A stretch of 64,000 nucleotides of DNA, from positions 70,001 through 134,000 of the forward strand of contig NZ_JASZYQ010000002.1 in assembly GCF_030316885.1 (NCBI RefSeq), read 5' to 3'. This document shows, one piece after another, positions 1-9,660 of the stretch. The translations under genes and the position numbers were made by a program. The notes beneath the pieces were generated by a model. That model saw only the letters and a program-made list of their open reading frames with translations, was not told the origin of the DNA and did no database searches. Numbering within the stretch: position 1 is the stretch's first letter; the number at the start of each line of letters is the position of its first letter. The stretch comes from Variovorax jilinensis. Its GTDB lineage: Bacteria > Pseudomonadota > Gammaproteobacteria > Burkholderiales > Burkholderiaceae_C.

Positions 1-1091
1 AGGGGCCGCTCGCGGTCTACGCGCCGTGGGTCGGCGTCTACGGCATCGGCGCGATCGCCGCCGGCATCGCGACCCTGGTGCCGCTGGCGTTTCGCCATGC
101 GCGCGGGCGGGCCTTCGCCTGGCCGGTCGGGTTGGCGCTGGTCCTGTTCTGCGTGCCGGCGCTGATCGACCTCGCGCGCGGTGCGCGCACCGACGACGCT
201 TCACGCTCGGGCGGCCGCCTCGGCGTGGCGCTGCTCCAGGGCAACATCCCGCAGGACGAGAAGTTCGTGCCCGGCGGCGGCGTCGCGACCGCACTCCAGT
301 GGTACGGCGAGCAGCTGCGCAATGCCGATGCATCGCTCGTGATCACGCCCGAGACCGCGCTGCCGCTGCTGCCGGCGCAGATGCCGCCCGACTACCTGAA
401 CGCGATCGCGGCGCGCTACGCGAGCGGCCGGCAGGCTGCGATCGTGGGGCTGCCGCTCGGCGATGGCCGGAACTACAGCAACTCGGTACTGGGGTTCCGG
501 CCGGGTGCGGGTGATCTCTACCGCTACGACAAGCACCATCTGGTGCCGTTCGGCGAGTTCATTCCGGGCCTGTTCCGGTGGTTCACCGACATGATGAACA
601 TCCCGCTCGGCGACTTCGCGAGCGGCGGGCTGGCGCAGGCGCCCTTCGTCTGGCAGGGGCAGCGCATCGCACCGAACATCTGCTACGAGGACCTGTTCGG
701 CGACGAGATCGGCGCCAACTTCCGCAGCGCCGACACATCGCCCACGATGCTGCTCAACATCAGCAACATCGCATGGTTCGGCGATTCGATCGCGATCGAC
801 CAGCATCTGGCGATCTCCCGCATGCGCGCGCTGGAGTTCCAGCGGCCGATGGTGCGCGCGACCAACACCGGCGCCACCGTCGTCATCGACCACCGGGGCC
901 GCGTGACGCACGAACTGCCCCGCCTCACGCGCGGCGTGCTCGAGGCCGAGGTCGAGGGCCGCACGGGGCGCACGCCGTTCGCGGTCTGGGTCTCGCGCTT
1001 CGGACTCTGGCCGCTGTGGGGGCTGGCACTGGCCGTGGTTGCGGCAACGGTGCTGCTGCAGCGCCGCACCCTGCGCCGCAACGTTTCGTAG
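1..1091 (+). CDS. lnt: Apolipoprotein N-acyltransferase, 3' part (5' end outside window)
   Basis: Transfers an acyl chain from phospholipid to the N-terminal Cys of lipoproteins at the periplasmic face of the inner membrane, the last step of lipoprotein maturation. The reading frame is open from base 3 and lacks the N-terminal membrane helices. The visible part begins in the last helices before the catalytic domain and runs through a full carbon-nitrogen hydrolase domain, which opens with LLQGNIPQDEKF. The expected catalytic triad is present: Glu in PETALP (351-353), Lys in YDKHHLVPFGEF (531-533) and Cys in NICYEDLFG (681-683). A C-terminal hydrophobic helix (about 1000-1060) and an Arg-rich tail follow. 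In Burkholderiales lnt usually sits directly before glyQS; here an asparaginase gene lies between them. Confidence 0.95.
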   Translation, partial: GPLAVYAPWVGVYGIGAIAAGIATLVPLAFRHARGRAFAWPVGLALVLFCVPALIDLARGARTDDASRSGGRLGVALLQGNIPQDEKFVPGGGVATALQWYGEQLRNADASLVITPETALPLLPAQMPPDYLNAIAARYASGRQAAIVGLPLGDGRNYSNSVLGFRPGAGDLYRYDKHHLVPFGEFIPGLFRWFTDMMNIPLGDFASGGLAQAPFVWQGQRIAPNICYEDLFGDEIGANFRSADTSPTMLLNISNIAWFGDSIAIDQHLAISRMRALEFQRPMVRATNTGATVVIDHRGRVTHELPRLTRGVLEAEVEGRTGRTPFAVWVSRFGLWPLWGLALAVVAATVLLQRRTLRRNVS

Positions 1092-2315
<1,224 letters not shown>

Positions 2316-2440
2316 CTCGCCCCCCAGCCTCGTTCACTCGCTGCGCTCGTGTAGCTCGGGCACCCCCTGCCGGGGGGCAACACCTGCGGCCCGGCAGAGC
2401 CGGTTCCGCGGCGTTTCCCGAACATGCCCCGGCTGGCGCG
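2316..2440. repeat. Comamonad-type interspersed intergenic repeat (copy 1)
   Basis: Non-coding stretch just after the asparaginase stop. It has a C-rich block (GCCCCCCAGCCTCG), a CACTCGCTGCGCTCGTG core and a CCCCTGCCGGGGGG hairpin, followed by GGCCCGGCAGAGCCGGTTCC. This composition is familiar from intergenic repeats of Acidovorax/Variovorax-type genomes (recollection). A shorter, diverged copy in the opposite orientation appears to lie at 29700-29770. No T-run follows the hairpin, so a terminator role is not shown. Confidence 0.5.
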
Positions 2441-2484
2441 GGGCGACGCATGGAAGGCGGTTCTGGCTCTCGGGTTCTGCCTCT

Positions 2485-2490
2485 TAAAAT
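2485..2490 (+). promoter_or_regulatory. Candidate -10 box for glyQS
   Basis: TAAAAT preceded by T lies 52 bases before the glyQ start and after the repeat, so glyQS can be transcribed apart from the asparaginase gene. The matching -35 region (TTCTGG at 2461-2466, 18-base spacer) is weak. Confidence 0.45.
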
Positions 2491-2542
2491 GGCCGGTTCG
2501 CCGCGCCGGGGATGTTCGTCCCCTGCGGCCACCAGGCCCACC

Positions 2543-3448
2543 ATGCTGACCTTCCAACAAATCATTCTCAAGCTCCAAGCCTACTGGGACGCCCAGGGCT
2601 GCGCGCTCCTGCAGCCGTACGACATGGAGGTCGGCGCCGGCACCTCGCACACCGCGACCTTCCTGCGCGCGCTCGGCCCGGAGCCCTGGAAGGCGGCCTA
2701 CGTGCAGCCGAGCCGGCGCCCCAAGGACGGCCGCTACGGCGAGAACCCGAACCGGCTGCAGCACTACTACCAGTACCAGGTCGTGCTGAAGCCTGCGCCG
2801 AGCAACATCCTCGAGCTGTACCTCGGGTCGCTCGAGGCCCTGGGCTTCGACCTGAAGAAGAATGACATCCGCTTCGTCGAGGACGACTGGGAGAACCCCA
2901 CGCTGGGCGCCTGGGGCCTGGGCTGGGAGGTCTGGCTCAACGGCATGGAGGTGACGCAGTTCACTTACTTCCAACAGGTCGGCGGCATCGACTGCCGGCC
3001 GATCACGGGCGAGATCACCTACGGCCTCGAGCGCCTCGCGATGTACCTGCAGGGCGTGGACAACGTCTACAACCTCGAATGGACGCCGGGCCTGAGCTAT
3101 GGCGACGTCTTCAAGCAGAACGAGATCGAGCAGTCGACCTACAACTTCGAGCACAGCGATGCCGAGTTCCTGTTCACCGCCTTCGCCGCGCACGAGAAGC
3201 AGGCGAAGCACCTGATGGAGGCGCAGCTCGCGCTGCCGGCCTACGAGCAGGTGCTCAAGGCGGCCCACAGCTTCAACCTGCTCGATGCGCGCGGCGCGAT
3301 CAGCGTGACCGAGCGCGCGGCCTACATCGGCCGCATCCGCAACCTGGCGCGCTCCGTCGCGCAGAGCTACTACGAGAGCCGCGAGCGCCTCGGATTCCCG
3401 ATGGCACCGCGCGAATGGGTCGCGCAGATGACGAAGAAGGCGGCCTGA
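2543..3448 (+). CDS. glyQ: Glycine--tRNA ligase alpha subunit
   Basis: The 301-residue catalytic alpha subunit of the bacterial alpha2-beta2 glycyl-tRNA synthetase, which charges tRNA-Gly in the cytoplasm. The start [20 protein letters not shown] and the segments [28 protein letters not shown] and [13 protein letters not shown] are strongly conserved in class II GlyQ. Length equals the usual 290-310 residues. The frame is open for over a kilobase upstream, but homology begins only at 2543. glyS follows after 5 bases, so the two subunits are co-translated. Confidence 0.98.
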   Translation: MLTFQQIILKLQAYWDAQGCALLQPYDMEVGAGTSHTATFLRALGPEPWKAAYVQPSRRPKDGRYGENPNRLQHYYQYQVVLKPAPSNILELYLGSLEALGFDLKKNDIRFVEDDWENPTLGAWGLGWEVWLNGMEVTQFTYFQQVGGIDCRPITGEITYGLERLAMYLQGVDNVYNLEWTPGLSYGDVFKQNEIEQSTYNFEHSDAEFLFTAFAAHEKQAKHLMEAQLALPAYEQVLKAAHSFNLLDARGAISVTERAAYIGRIRNLARSVAQSYYESRERLGFPMAPREWVAQMTKKAA

Positions 3449-3453
3449 GCGAC

Positions 3454-5601
3454 ATGACGACCCCGAACCACAACAACCTGCTCGTCGAGCTGTTCGTCGA
3501 GGAACTGCCGCCCAAGGCGCTCAGGAAGCTCGGCGATGCCTTCGCTTCCGTGCTGCGCGACCAGCTGGTCGCGCAAGGGCTGGCCGATGCCGGCTCGGTG
3601 CTGACGGCCTATGCCTCGCCGCGCCGGCTCGCAGCACACCTCACGGGCGTGCTGCCGCAGGCGGCCGACAAGGCCGTGTCGCAGAAGCTGATGCCCGTGA
3701 CGGTCGGCCTCGACGCCGCCGGCAACGCCACACCGGCCCTGCAGAAGCGACTGGCGGCGCTGGGTGCCGATGCGAGCGCGGTGCCGACGCTGCGGCGCGC
3801 AATGGACGGCAAGGCCGAGGCCCTGTTCTTCGAGAGCATCGCCAAGGGCGCGACGCTGGCTGAAGGCCTGCAGAAGGCGCTGGCCGAGGCGATCGCCAGG
3901 CTGCCGATTCCGAAGGTCATGAGCTATCAGCTCGAATCCGGCTGCGAGCTGCCGGGCTGGAGCAGCGTGAGCTTCGTGCGTCCTGCGCACGGCCTGGTGG
4001 CGCTGCATGGCGATGCGGTGGTCCAGGTTGGCGCGCTCGGCCTCACGGCCGGCCGCGAGACGCACGGCCATCGCTTCGAGGCCGCGGTCGATCCGATCGC
4101 GCTCGGCGATGCCGACAGCTACGCCGAGCAGTTGCGCGAGCAGGGCGCGGTGATCGCGGGCTTCGATGCGCGCCGCAACGAGATCGCGCGCCAGCTCGCC
4201 GCAGCGGCCGCGCAGGTCGGCGGCGGCGCCCAGGCCATCCACGACGACGCGCTGCTCGACGAGGTGACGGCGCTGGTCGAACGCCCGAACGTGCTGGTCT
4301 GTGCCTTCGAGCCCGAGTTCCTCGAGGTGCCGCAGGAATGCCTGATCCTCACGATGAAGGCCAACCAGAAGTACTTCCCGCTGCTCGATGCCGCGGGCAA
4401 GCTCACCAACCGCTTCCTCGTGGTGAGCAACATCAGTCCCGCCGACGCCAGCGCGGTCATCGGCGGCAACGAGCGCGTGGTGCGCCCGCGGCTGGCCGAC
4501 GCCAAGTTCTTCTTCGACCAGGACCGCAAGAAGTCGCTGGCCTCGCGCGTCGAGTCGCTGGCCAAGGTGGTCTATCACAACAAGCTGGGCACGCAGGGCG
4601 AGCGCGTCAAGCGCGTGATGGCGATCGCGCGCCTGATCGGCGAGCAGCTCGGCGCCGCCTCGGGCGATGCCAGGCTGGCCGCGCACGCGGTGCAGGCTGC
4701 GCAGCTCGCCAAGGCCGATCTCGTGACCGACATGGTGGGCGAGTTCCCCGAACTGCAAGGCACGATGGGCCGCTACTACGCGCTGCACGACGGGCTGGAC
4801 GGGACGGTCGCCGACGCCATCGAGGACCACTACAAGCCGCGCTTCGCGGGCGACACGCTGCCGCGCGACCAGGTCGGCGTGGCGGTGGCGCTGGCCGACA
4901 AGCTCGAGACCCTGGTGGGCATGTTCGGCATCGGCAACCTGCCTACCGGCGACCGCGATCCCTTCGCGCTGCGCCGCCATGCGCTCGGCGTGGTCCGCAT
5001 GCTGATCGAGGGCGCGCTGCCGCTGCAGTTCCACGAGCTCACGCGGCAGGCCTTCGGCGTCTTCGCTCCGGGCCTGCTGGAAGACCGCAGCGTGGAGCTC
5101 GACGAATTCCTGATCGAGCGCCTCAAGAGCTACTTCAAGGACGAAGGCTACTCGGCGGTCGAGATCGACGCCGCGGTCTACGTGCGCAGGCTCGGCGCCT
5201 GGGCCACGATCCCAAAGCGGCTCGACGCGGTGCGTGCCTTCGCCTCGCTGCCCGAGGCGCCGGCGCTGGCCGCGGCCAACAAGCGCATCGGCAACATCCT
5301 CAAGAAGTCGCCCGAGGCCGATGCCCACGTCAGCGAACTGCTGCTGCAGGAGCCGGCCGAGCAGGCGCTCCATGCCGCGATGCAGCGCATCGTGCCGCTG
5401 GCCGACGCCCAGTTCGACAAGGGCGACTACACGGCCTCGCTGCAGACGCTGGCGGCGCTGCGCGAGCCGGTCGACGCCTTCTTCGACGGCGTGATGGTGA
5501 ACGCCGAACAGGTCGACCTGCGGCTCAACCGGCTCGGCCTGCTGATGCTTCTGCATGCGGCCATGAACCGCGTGGCGCAGCTCGAACGGCTGGCCGCCTG
5601 A
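3454..5601 (+). CDS. glyS: Glycine--tRNA ligase beta subunit
   Basis: The 715-residue beta subunit, needed for tRNA-Gly recognition by the alpha2-beta2 synthetase. It opens with LLVELFVEELPPKAL and contains the conserved ADKLETLVGMF/GDRDPFALRR stretch near residues 480-510, part of the HD-like region. The C-terminal third is the DALR-type anticodon-binding region. The ATG at 3454 lies 5 bases after the glyQ stop; upstream open frame is an overlap with glyQ. Length fits the family (about 690-720). Confidence 0.98.
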   Translation: MTTPNHNNLLVELFVEELPPKALRKLGDAFASVLRDQLVAQGLADAGSVLTAYASPRRLAAHLTGVLPQAADKAVSQKLMPVTVGLDAAGNATPALQKRLAALGADASAVPTLRRAMDGKAEALFFESIAKGATLAEGLQKALAEAIARLPIPKVMSYQLESGCELPGWSSVSFVRPAHGLVALHGDAVVQVGALGLTAGRETHGHRFEAAVDPIALGDADSYAEQLREQGAVIAGFDARRNEIARQLAAAAAQVGGGAQAIHDDALLDEVTALVERPNVLVCAFEPEFLEVPQECLILTMKANQKYFPLLDAAGKLTNRFLVVSNISPADASAVIGGNERVVRPRLADAKFFFDQDRKKSLASRVESLAKVVYHNKLGTQGERVKRVMAIARLIGEQLGAASGDARLAAHAVQAAQLAKADLVTDMVGEFPELQGTMGRYYALHDGLDGTVADAIEDHYKPRFAGDTLPRDQVGVAVALADKLETLVGMFGIGNLPTGDRDPFALRRHALGVVRMLIEGALPLQFHELTRQAFGVFAPGLLEDRSVELDEFLIERLKSYFKDEGYSAVEIDAAVYVRRLGAWATIPKRLDAVRAFASLPEAPALAAANKRIGNILKKSPEADAHVSELLLQEPAEQALHAAMQRIVPLADAQFDKGDYTASLQTLAALREPVDAFFDGVMVNAEQVDLRLNRLGLLMLLHAAMNRVAQLERLAA

Positions 5602-5614
5602 ACGGCGCCCTCCT

Positions 5615-6193
5615 ATGAAACTCGTCATCCTCGACCGCAACGGCACGCTCAACGTCCACCGCGAGGACTTCGTCAAGAGCGACATCGAGTGGACACCGCT
5701 GCCGGGCGCGCTCGAGGCGGTGGCGCGTCTCAACCATGCGGGCTGGCACGTGGTCATCGCCTCCAACCAGTCGGGCCTCGGCCGCGGCCTGTTCGACGTC
5801 GCCTCGCTCAACGCGATGCACGCCAAGATGCACAAGATGCTGGCGGCGGTCGGCGGCCGGGTCGACGCGGTCTTCTACTGCCCGCACAGTCCCGACGAGG
5901 GCTGCGACTGCCGCAAGCCGCGGCCGGGCCTGTTCGTGCAGATCGGCGAGCGCTACGGCGTCGACCTGGCCAACGTGCCGACCGCGGGCGACAGCCTGCG
6001 CGATCTGCAGGCCGGCGCCGCCGCGGGCTGCGAGCCGCACCTGCTGCTGACCGGCATGGGCCAGGCCTGCCGCGGCGTGTCGCCGCTGCCGCCCGAGTAC
6101 CCGCCGAACACACGGGTCCACGACGACCTCGCGGCATTCGTCGATTTCCTGCTGGCCCGCGAAGAGCGCGCCACGCTCAAGGTAGCTGTCTGA
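5615..6193 (+). CDS. gmhB: D-glycero-beta-D-manno-heptose-1,7-bisphosphate 7-phosphatase, with unusual motif I
   Basis: HAD-family phosphatase of ADP-heptose synthesis for the LPS inner core; 192 residues, normal for GmhB. The zinc-loop cysteines are present (CPHSPDEGCDCRKPRPG, near residues 90-105), as are ASNQSGLGRG (motif II) and AGDSLRDLQAG (motif IV). Odd point: motif I reads LDRNGTLN (GAC CGC AAC GGC, starting near 5630), whereas the family has DRDG. The second Asp, the general acid/base, is therefore Asn. The context (glyS before it, plsC overlapping its stop codon) is the standard Burkholderiales order. Activity may be reduced or changed unless this is lineage-typical. Confidence 0.88.
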   Translation: MKLVILDRNGTLNVHREDFVKSDIEWTPLPGALEAVARLNHAGWHVVIASNQSGLGRGLFDVASLNAMHAKMHKMLAAVGGRVDAVFYCPHSPDEGCDCRKPRPGLFVQIGERYGVDLANVPTAGDSLRDLQAGAAAGCEPHLLLTGMGQACRGVSPLPPEYPPNTRVHDDLAAFVDFLLAREERATLKVAV

Positions 6194-6966
6194 TGGCTTT
6201 CATACGTTCCGTGATCCACGCGCTGTGGATGCTGGTCACCGTGGTTCCGTGGGGAATCATCATGTGCGTGAGCTCGCTCTGGAAGCGCGGCATTCCGCTC
6301 TACTGGATGGCCGTGACCTGGCTCAGCTGGGCCATCGGCGGCGCCCGCGTGCTGCTGGGCATCCGTACGCGCGTCACCGGCATGGAGAACCTGCCGACCG
6401 ACAAGCTCGCGGGCTGCATCCTGCTCGTGAAGCACCAGTCGACCTACGAGACCTTCCTGATGCCCACGCTGATGCCGCATCCGCTGGCCTTCGTGTTCAA
6501 GAAGGAGCTGATCTACGTGCCCTTCTTCGGCTGGGCCATGGCACGCCTCGACATGATCCACATCGATCGCAGCCAACGAACGCAGGCCTTCAACAAGGTC
6601 GTGGTGCAGGGCCGCAAGCTGCTCGAGCAGGGCATCTGGATCATCATGTTCCCGGAGGGCACGCGGATTCCGCGCGGCCAGAAGGGCACCTACAAGAGCG
6701 GTGGCACGCGGCTGGCCTGCGAGACCGGCGTGCCGGTGGTGCCGATCGCCGTGACCTCGGCCAAGGTCTGGCCGCGCAAGGCCTTCGTCAAGCGGCCCGG
6801 CGTGGTCGACGTCTCGATCGGCCCGGCCATTCCGAGCGTCGGACGCAAGCCCGACGAGCTGATGCGCGAGGTCGAGGCCTGGATCGAGGCCGAGATGCAT
6901 CGCCTCGACCCCGAGGCCTACGCGCCCGCCACCGTGGCCGCCGACTCGACGACCACGACCGCCTGA
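6193..6966 (+). CDS. plsC: 1-acyl-sn-glycerol-3-phosphate acyltransferase (LPA acyltransferase)
   Basis: Adds the second acyl chain to lysophosphatidate, giving phosphatidate, at the inner membrane. The 257-residue protein has a hydrophobic N-terminus (two segments within residues 1-60), the acyltransferase block KHQSTYETF, then FPEGTRIPRG and a PVVPIAVTS block. The first block has Glu where the textbook HX4D motif has Asp; beta-proteobacterial relatives often read HQSxWE, so this is probably not a defect. The start codon overlaps the gmhB stop by one base (TGATG), so translation is probably coupled. Confidence 0.93.
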   Translation: MAFIRSVIHALWMLVTVVPWGIIMCVSSLWKRGIPLYWMAVTWLSWAIGGARVLLGIRTRVTGMENLPTDKLAGCILLVKHQSTYETFLMPTLMPHPLAFVFKKELIYVPFFGWAMARLDMIHIDRSQRTQAFNKVVVQGRKLLEQGIWIIMFPEGTRIPRGQKGTYKSGGTRLACETGVPVVPIAVTSAKVWPRKAFVKRPGVVDVSIGPAIPSVGRKPDELMREVEAWIEAEMHRLDPEAYAPATVAADSTTTTA

Positions 6967-6978
6967 AGCGCACGCATC

Positions 6979-7905
6979 ATGCGCGGCCTGCTGCAGTTCA
7001 CGCTCGACCTGTTCGACACGGCTGCCGATCCGCCGCGCGCAGGGCCTTCGGCGCCGCTGACGCCGCTGACGCCCGTTCTGCCGCGGCCGGACTCATCGAA
7101 CGACGACCTGCCTTCGCCGGCCACGCCCGGCGATGCGCCGCTCGGCCTCGCGAGCTTCGTTCATCCGCGCGCCTCGCGCGAGATCCGGCTCGGCGATGCG
7201 CGCATCGCGTTCGAGTTCACGCGCGGCAAGCGTCGCACCATCGGCTTCGTGGTCGGCGCCGAGGGCCTTTCGGTGCGCGCGCCGCAATGGGTGGCGCTGC
7301 GCGACGTCGATGCCGCGGTGCGCGAGAAGGGCGACTGGATCCTGCGCAAGCTGGCCGAGACGCAGCAGCGCCATGCTCGGCTCGAATCGGCGCGCATCGA
7401 GTGGCAGGACGGTGTCGTCTTTCCGTTCCTCGGCCGCCAGGTGAGCGTGAAGCTCGACCCCGCGCACGGCTTCCAGGGCGTGGGTGCAGTGCTCGATGCC
7501 GGTTTGGCTGGCGAGAACCCGGTGCTGCGGCTGGCGCTCGCCAACAACGCCACGCCGGCGCAGATCCGCGATGCGGCGCAGGCCTGGCTGATGCGGCAGG
7601 CGCGGCGCATCTTCATCGAGCGGCTCGATCATTTCGCGCCGCGCCTGGGCGTGCGCTGGCACAAGCTGTCGCTGTCGAACGCGTCCACGCGCTGGGGCAG
7701 CGCGAGCGCCGACGGCGCGATCCGGCTGCACTGGCGGCTGGTGCATTTCCGCATGCCCGTCATCGACTACGTGGTGGCGCACGAGCTGAGCCACCTGCGC
7801 GTGATGGATCACAGCCCGCGCTTCTGGGAGACGGTCGAGAGCGTGATGCCCGACTATGCCCAGCTGCGGCGGCAGCTCAAGGACGAGCCGGTGCCGCGCT
7901 GGTAG
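6979..7905 (+). CDS. YgjP-like zinc metallopeptidase domain protein (DUF45)
   Basis: Predicted 308-residue cytoplasmic zinc hydrolase of the YgjP/SprT-like group. The zinc site VVAHELSHLRVMDHSPRFW lies near residues 257-275: HELSH supplies two His and the Glu, and the downstream His a third ligand. Upstream are the conserved WGSASADGAIRLHWRL segment and the RKRRTIGF-like N-terminal strand. The first 60 residues are Pro/Asp-rich and look disordered. It follows plsC by 12 bases and is the last gene of the glyQ operon. Substrate unknown. Confidence 0.85.
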   Translation: MRGLLQFTLDLFDTAADPPRAGPSAPLTPLTPVLPRPDSSNDDLPSPATPGDAPLGLASFVHPRASREIRLGDARIAFEFTRGKRRTIGFVVGAEGLSVRAPQWVALRDVDAAVREKGDWILRKLAETQQRHARLESARIEWQDGVVFPFLGRQVSVKLDPAHGFQGVGAVLDAGLAGENPVLRLALANNATPAQIRDAAQAWLMRQARRIFIERLDHFAPRLGVRWHKLSLSNASTRWGSASADGAIRLHWRLVHFRMPVIDYVVAHELSHLRVMDHSPRFWETVESVMPDYAQLRRQLKDEPVPRW

Positions 7906-7917
7906 CAGGCGGCCGGT

Positions 7918-8688
7918 TCAGCGGGCGTGCGTGACGCCGCCGTCGACCACCAGGGTCGAACCCATCACGTAGTCGCCAGCGCGCGAAGCCAGGTAGATCG
8001 CGGCGGCCGCCATGTCCTCGGGCTCGCCGATGCGACCGGCCGGAATGCGCGCCTTGACTTCGTCGCCGTGGTCGCGCGCGTCCTTGTTCATGTCGGAAGC
8101 GAAGGCGCCCGGTGCGATCGCGCTGACCACGATGCGGTCCTGCGCGAGGCGCAGTGCCATGCGGCGCGTGAGCTGGATCAGGCCGGCCTTGCTGGCCGCG
8201 TACGAATACGTCTCCTGCGGATTGACCGAGATGCCGTCGATCGATGCGATGTTGATCACCTTCGCCAGATGGTCGGTCGCGGCCTTCTTGAGCATCGGCG
8301 TCAGTGCCTGGGTCAGGAAGAAGGGCGTCTTCAGGTTCAGGTCGACCACCTTGTCCCAGCCGCTCTCGGGGAAGTCGTCGTAGGGCGCACCCCAGGCCGC
8401 GCCGGCGTTGTTCACGAGGATGTCGAGCGAGCCTTCGTGCTTTGCGTAGGCCGCGACCAGTGCCTGCGCGCCTTCGAGGGTCGAGACGTCGGCCGGCAGC
8501 GAGACGCAGTGGCCGAAGGCCGACAGCTCCTTGGCGGTCTGGTCGCAGGCCGCGGCCTTGCGCGCGGAGATGTAGACGCGGGCGCCCTGGGCGAGAAAGC
8601 CCTCGGCGATCATGCGGCCGATGCCGCGCGAGCCGCCCGTGATCAGTGCGGTGCGGCCTTCGAGCGAAAAGAGTCGGGTGGTGTCCAT
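7918..8688 (-). CDS. SDR-family NAD(P)H oxidoreductase, RhlG/FabG-like
   Basis: Classical short-chain dehydrogenase of 256 residues. TGGSRGIG (cofactor loop, near residue 15), NNAG, a catalytic Ser in INIASIDG, and YSYAASKAG with the catalytic Tyr and Lys are all present. The start LFSLEGRTALITGGSRGIG and the block after it resemble RhlG-type ketoacyl reductases more than FabG. The start at 8688 is chosen because CAGGAG precedes it; the open frame extends 16 codons further. It is the last gene of the minus-strand run from the MBL gene; 58 bases separate it from the pseudouridine synthase. The substrate is probably a 3-oxoacyl compound, but this is not proven. Confidence 0.85.
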   Translation of the reverse strand: MDTTRLFSLEGRTALITGGSRGIGRMIAEGFLAQGARVYISARKAAACDQTAKELSAFGHCVSLPADVSTLEGAQALVAAYAKHEGSLDILVNNAGAAWGAPYDDFPESGWDKVVDLNLKTPFFLTQALTPMLKKAATDHLAKVINIASIDGISVNPQETYSYAASKAGLIQLTRRMALRLAQDRIVVSAIAPGAFASDMNKDARDHGDEVKARIPAGRIGEPEDMAAAAIYLASRAGDYVMGSTLVVDGGVTHAR

Positions 8689-8746
8689 GCGGCGTGTCTC
8701 CTGGGTGGTTTTCGGCGAGCTTAGTGCGAGACGCACCGGCTTCGCG

Positions 8747-9649
8747 TCACCTTGGTGCCAGCACCAGCGTGCGCGCGCTCGTGAAGCTGCGTTCGGCGCC
8801 AGTCACGGGATCGCGAAAGGCGATGGCCTTGGCCAGCAGCTGCAGGGGCCGATCGAAGTCGTCCGCGCCCTCGGGCCGCAGCACCGGGTAGATCGCGTCG
8901 TTGCAGATCGCAAGGCCCAGCGCCGCGCAGTGCACGCGCAACTGATGGCGGCGCCCCGTGACCGGCGACAGGCCGAGCCTCGCCTGGCCGTCGCGCGCCT
9001 CGAGCAGCGTGAAGCGGGTCTCGGCATTCGGTTCGCCCTCGACCTCGGCCATGCGCATGAAGTGGCTGTCGGGCGCGAGCCGGCTGCGGCGGATGGAGGG
9101 CAGCGCATGCCGGCCGTCCCAGTGCACGATGGCCTCGTAGTGCTTGTGGATCGCGCGCTCGGCGAACAGCGCGCTATAGCCTGCGCGGTCGGCCGGCTGC
9201 ACCGAGAACAGCACGATGCCCGCCGTCTCGCGGTCGATGCGGTGCAGCGGTGCCAGGTGGTCGAGGCCCAGCTTGCGCCTGAGCCGCACCAGCAGGCTCT
9301 GCTGCACGTATTTGCCGACCGGCGTCACCGGCAGGAAATGCGGCTTGTCGACCACCAGCAGATGCTCGTCGCGGAACAGCACCTGCTCCTCGAACGGAAT
9401 CGCGGGCTCGGTCTCGAGCGCGCGGTAGTAGTAGACGCGCAGGCGCGGCTGGTAGGCACGCTGCGGTGTCACCGGCACGCCGTGCTCGTCGACCACGTCG
9501 CCGGCCGCGATGCGTGCCGCCCAGGTTGCGGGCGCAATGGCCGCGAAGCGCTCGACGAGGAAGTCGGCGATGGTCGGCCAGTTGCCAGCCGGCAGCGACA
9601 CGCAGCTCGGGCCCACGCCGTCGCGAACGGGCAGCGGGAGCGAATCCAT
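8747..9649 (-). CDS. RluA-family RNA pseudouridine synthase
   Basis: Isomerises uridine to pseudouridine in rRNA or tRNA. The catalytic motif HRIDRETAG, with its Asp, is near residue 155, and LLVVDKPHFLPVTP precedes it as in the family. GRRHQLRVHCAALG is the later RNA-binding/active-site block. The N-terminal part (about residues 25-75) resembles a degenerate S4 domain. At 300 residues it belongs to the short RluA group whose target site cannot be assigned. The frame is open far upstream into the LRR-kinase gene, but homology starts at the ATG at 9649, 11 bases after the kinase stop. Confidence 0.87.
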   Translation of the reverse strand: MDSLPLPVRDGVGPSCVSLPAGNWPTIADFLVERFAAIAPATWAARIAAGDVVDEHGVPVTPQRAYQPRLRVYYYRALETEPAIPFEEQVLFRDEHLLVVDKPHFLPVTPVGKYVQQSLLVRLRRKLGLDHLAPLHRIDRETAGIVLFSVQPADRAGYSALFAERAIHKHYEAIVHWDGRHALPSIRRSRLAPDSHFMRMAEVEGEPNAETRFTLLEARDGQARLGLSPVTGRRHQLRVHCAALGLAICNDAIYPVLRPEGADDFDRPLQLLAKAIAFRDPVTGAERSFTSARTLVLAPR

Positions 9650-9660
9650 CGCCGGCCTTC

